DNA of 64,000 nucleotides from Betaproteobacteria bacterium HGW-Betaproteobacteria-7 (GTDB lineage Bacteria; Pseudomonadota; Gammaproteobacteria; Burkholderiales; Rhodocyclaceae), in the NCBI GenBank assembly GCA_002840765.1, contig PHCE01000002.1, positions 310,001 through 374,000 on the forward strand, in the 5' to 3' direction. The stretch's first letter is position 1; every line of letters begins with the position of its first letter. Below are positions 62,724 to 64,000 of the stretch, in pieces. Below the pieces are notes generated by a model. The model searched no databases. It saw only the letters and a list, made by a program, of their open reading frames with translations, and was not told the origin of the DNA. Both the position numbers and the translations under genes were made by a program.

Positions 62724-64000
62724 TCAACGGCGGCCGCGCTCGTCGCCTTCCTCGCCGCGCCCACGACGCTCGGACGACTCCCGTTCACGCGGTGCCTCAC
62801 GCTTTGTTTCCGGTGGCCGCATGGCGGGCTGTCGTGCCTCAGCTTCCGGCCGGCGAACGCTGCGAGTTTCCTCCTGACGCGGTGCCTCTGGCCGGGCAGC
62901 CGGCGAACGCGTTTCAACACGCATTTCACGCATTGGCGCCGGTACCGGCGCAGCCTGAGGCAAAGGCCGGGGCGCCGCCTCCTGACGACGCAACTGCGGA
63001 GCCTCGCCTTCCTTCACTTCCCGACGGCTACGATCATCGTTGCCCTGATCGCGCCGCGGCTCGCGTTGGACTGGCGGCACGGCACGCTCGGGAACTGGCC
63101 GCGGCAGTGCGGCGGGGCTGCGGACCTGGGGAGCGACTACCGCACGGTCGGGCCGACTATCCTCGCGCTGATCACGCACCGGCTCCCGCACCACGGATGG
63201 AACAGCGCTTGCCGGCACCCGCTCTGGCTGCACTGTCTGCTCAGGCAGCGCCGGGCGACGGCTCGGCGCTGCTTCGCGCTCGGCCGGACGCGGCTGACGG
63301 GAATCCGCTTCGCCCCGCCGTTCCGGTCGCGACGCCACTGCTTCATGCCGGGAACGGTCTTCTACCCGCGGCCGGCGGGCCTCGGGGGCCGGTGCCAACC
63401 ATTCCTTCGCCGGCGAAACGGCAGCGACCGGCGCCCGGCCAAGATCATTACGCTCAACGTGCTGGAATTCTCGCCTGGTGATGTTCCGACCTTCGCGCAG
63501 CTGACTGGCCGGGACCACGGTCACGGCATGCGGGCTGTCGCGATGGGTAAAACGCTCGCGCTGGCCGCCGCGCTCGGCACGTTCAATGATCGTGACGTTG
63601 TGGACATGAGTGACATTGAGACGGCGGATATAGGTCGGACTGTAGCGGTAGTGGGGCACATAGACTTCGCGCGGGGCCAACGGGAACCAGCCGACCGCCG
63701 GGGCGGCACCAAAGCTGAAGCTGACGCTCCAGCCGGGATTGCCGATCCAGGCGACCAGTGCCGGCGCATAGACCGGCCGTTCCGCCCGCCGTCCGGGAAT
63801 CCACGCCCAGCGACCATGGATCTGCAGCCAGCGACCATAGTGGAAGGGCGCGAAGCCCCACGGGGCGGCATCGATCCAGGTCCAGCCCCAGGGGGCGACC
63901 CAGGCCCAGCGGCCAAAACGGTAGGGGGCCCAGTCAGCGGCAATCGCCCGCGGATACCAGACGCTGCCGTACTCCCCATCGGCATCCCAGTCACCGTGGG
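62724..64000 (-). CDS. DUF6600-type protein with Arg/Pro-rich tail (5' end outside window)
   Basis: The frame stays open to the right edge, so the start is missing; 425 residues are present. The visible N-terminal part is tryptophan- and tyrosine-rich with the DUF6600-like repeats VWYPRAIAADWAPYRFGRWA and WIDAAPWGFAPFHYGRW, then WFPLAPREVYVPHYRYSPTY. The last ~250 residues are low-complexity Arg/Pro/Glu (for example EREAAPSRRPALPEQ). Full-length relatives are secreted or envelope proteins, but the signal region is not visible here. It converges on livF with 36 bases between. Confidence 0.82.
   Translation of the reverse strand, partial: HGDWDADGEYGSVWYPRAIAADWAPYRFGRWAWVAPWGWTWIDAAPWGFAPFHYGRWLQIHGRWAWIPGRRAERPVYAPALVAWIGNPGWSVSFSFGAAPAVGWFPLAPREVYVPHYRYSPTYIRRLNVTHVHNVTIIERAERGGQRERFTHRDSPHAVTVVPASQLREGRNITRREFQHVERNDLGRAPVAAVSPAKEWLAPAPEARRPRVEDRSRHEAVASRPERRGEADSRQPRPAEREAAPSRRPALPEQTVQPERVPASAVPSVVREPVRDQREDSRPDRAVVAPQVRSPAALPRPVPERAVPPVQREPRRDQGNDDRSRREVKEGEAPQLRRQEAAPRPLPQAAPVPAPMREMRVETRSPAARPEAPRQEETRSVRRPEAEARQPAMRPPETKREAPRERESSERRGRGEEGDERGRR

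Overview
The window is high-GC, gene-dense chromosomal DNA of a betaproteobacterium, most likely a member of the Rhodocyclales (Dechloromonas/Azonexus-like). The evidence is the zapB-zapA-6S RNA-EVE order, a circularly permuted two-piece tmRNA gene of the betaproteobacterial kind, a ybgC-tolQRAB-pal-cpoB-queE operon, an EIIA(Man)-HPr-EI phosphotransferase chain with no sugar permease, and many Liv-type ABC transporters. No insertion sequence, prophage, CRISPR array, tRNA or rRNA was seen. The genus is inferred from gene content, not from a search.

Layout. 1-4 kb: the end of an acetate symporter operon, a crotonase-family enzyme, a TSUP transporter, an EVE protein, 6S RNA and the cell-division pair zapA/zapB-like. 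4.1-12.4 kb: a cobalamin locus with two nearly identical cobalamin riboswitches, each in front of a TonB-dependent receptor, followed by btuCD-type ABC genes, the corrinoid adenosyltransferase cobO and the a,c-diamide synthase cobB. 12.5-17.2 kb: a Tim44-like membrane protein, selO, a YeeE/TsuA-like sulfur transporter and queC. 17.3-21.8 kb: a complete Liv-type ABC transporter (binding protein, two permeases, two ATPases). 21.8-31.7 kb: a PAS-GGDEF-EAL protein, a PilZ protein at the end of the Tol-Pal operon, and a membrane diguanylate cyclase. 31.7-37.2 kb: ruvC-ruvA-permease-ruvB, a DMT exporter, a hemerythrin and yebC. 37.3-42.5 kb: a HerA-like ATPase, an alpha/beta hydrolase with a DUF2917 partner, two tandem GcvA-like LysR regulators and a DUF4870-like protein.

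42.9-51.7 kb: ilvE, a membrane-anchored TIR protein, a bicarbonate transporter with its PII-like partner (sbtA/sbtB) and a LysR regulator, MFS and DMT transporters, and the PTS chain. 51.8-55.5 kb: a probable copper-uptake unit made of an OprC/NosA-like receptor, a Crp/Fnr regulator and a dedicated TonB, with a perfect inverted repeat upstream. 55.6-55.8 kb: the permuted tmRNA gene. 55.9-62.7 kb: ribE, then a second Liv-type transporter with two paralogous binding proteins and both permeases fused to one ATPase in a single polypeptide. The right edge holds most of a DUF6600 gene whose start lies outside the window.

The genes share three themes: import of scarce nutrients through TonB and ABC systems (corrinoids, copper, amino-acid-like solutes), cyclic-di-GMP signalling near envelope genes, and RNA-based control (6S RNA, two riboswitches, tmRNA). 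The least ordinary items are the permuted tmRNA, the twin riboswitches, the copper receptor/Crp-Fnr/TonB unit with its candidate operator, the triple-fused Liv transporter and the orphan TIR-transmembrane protein.
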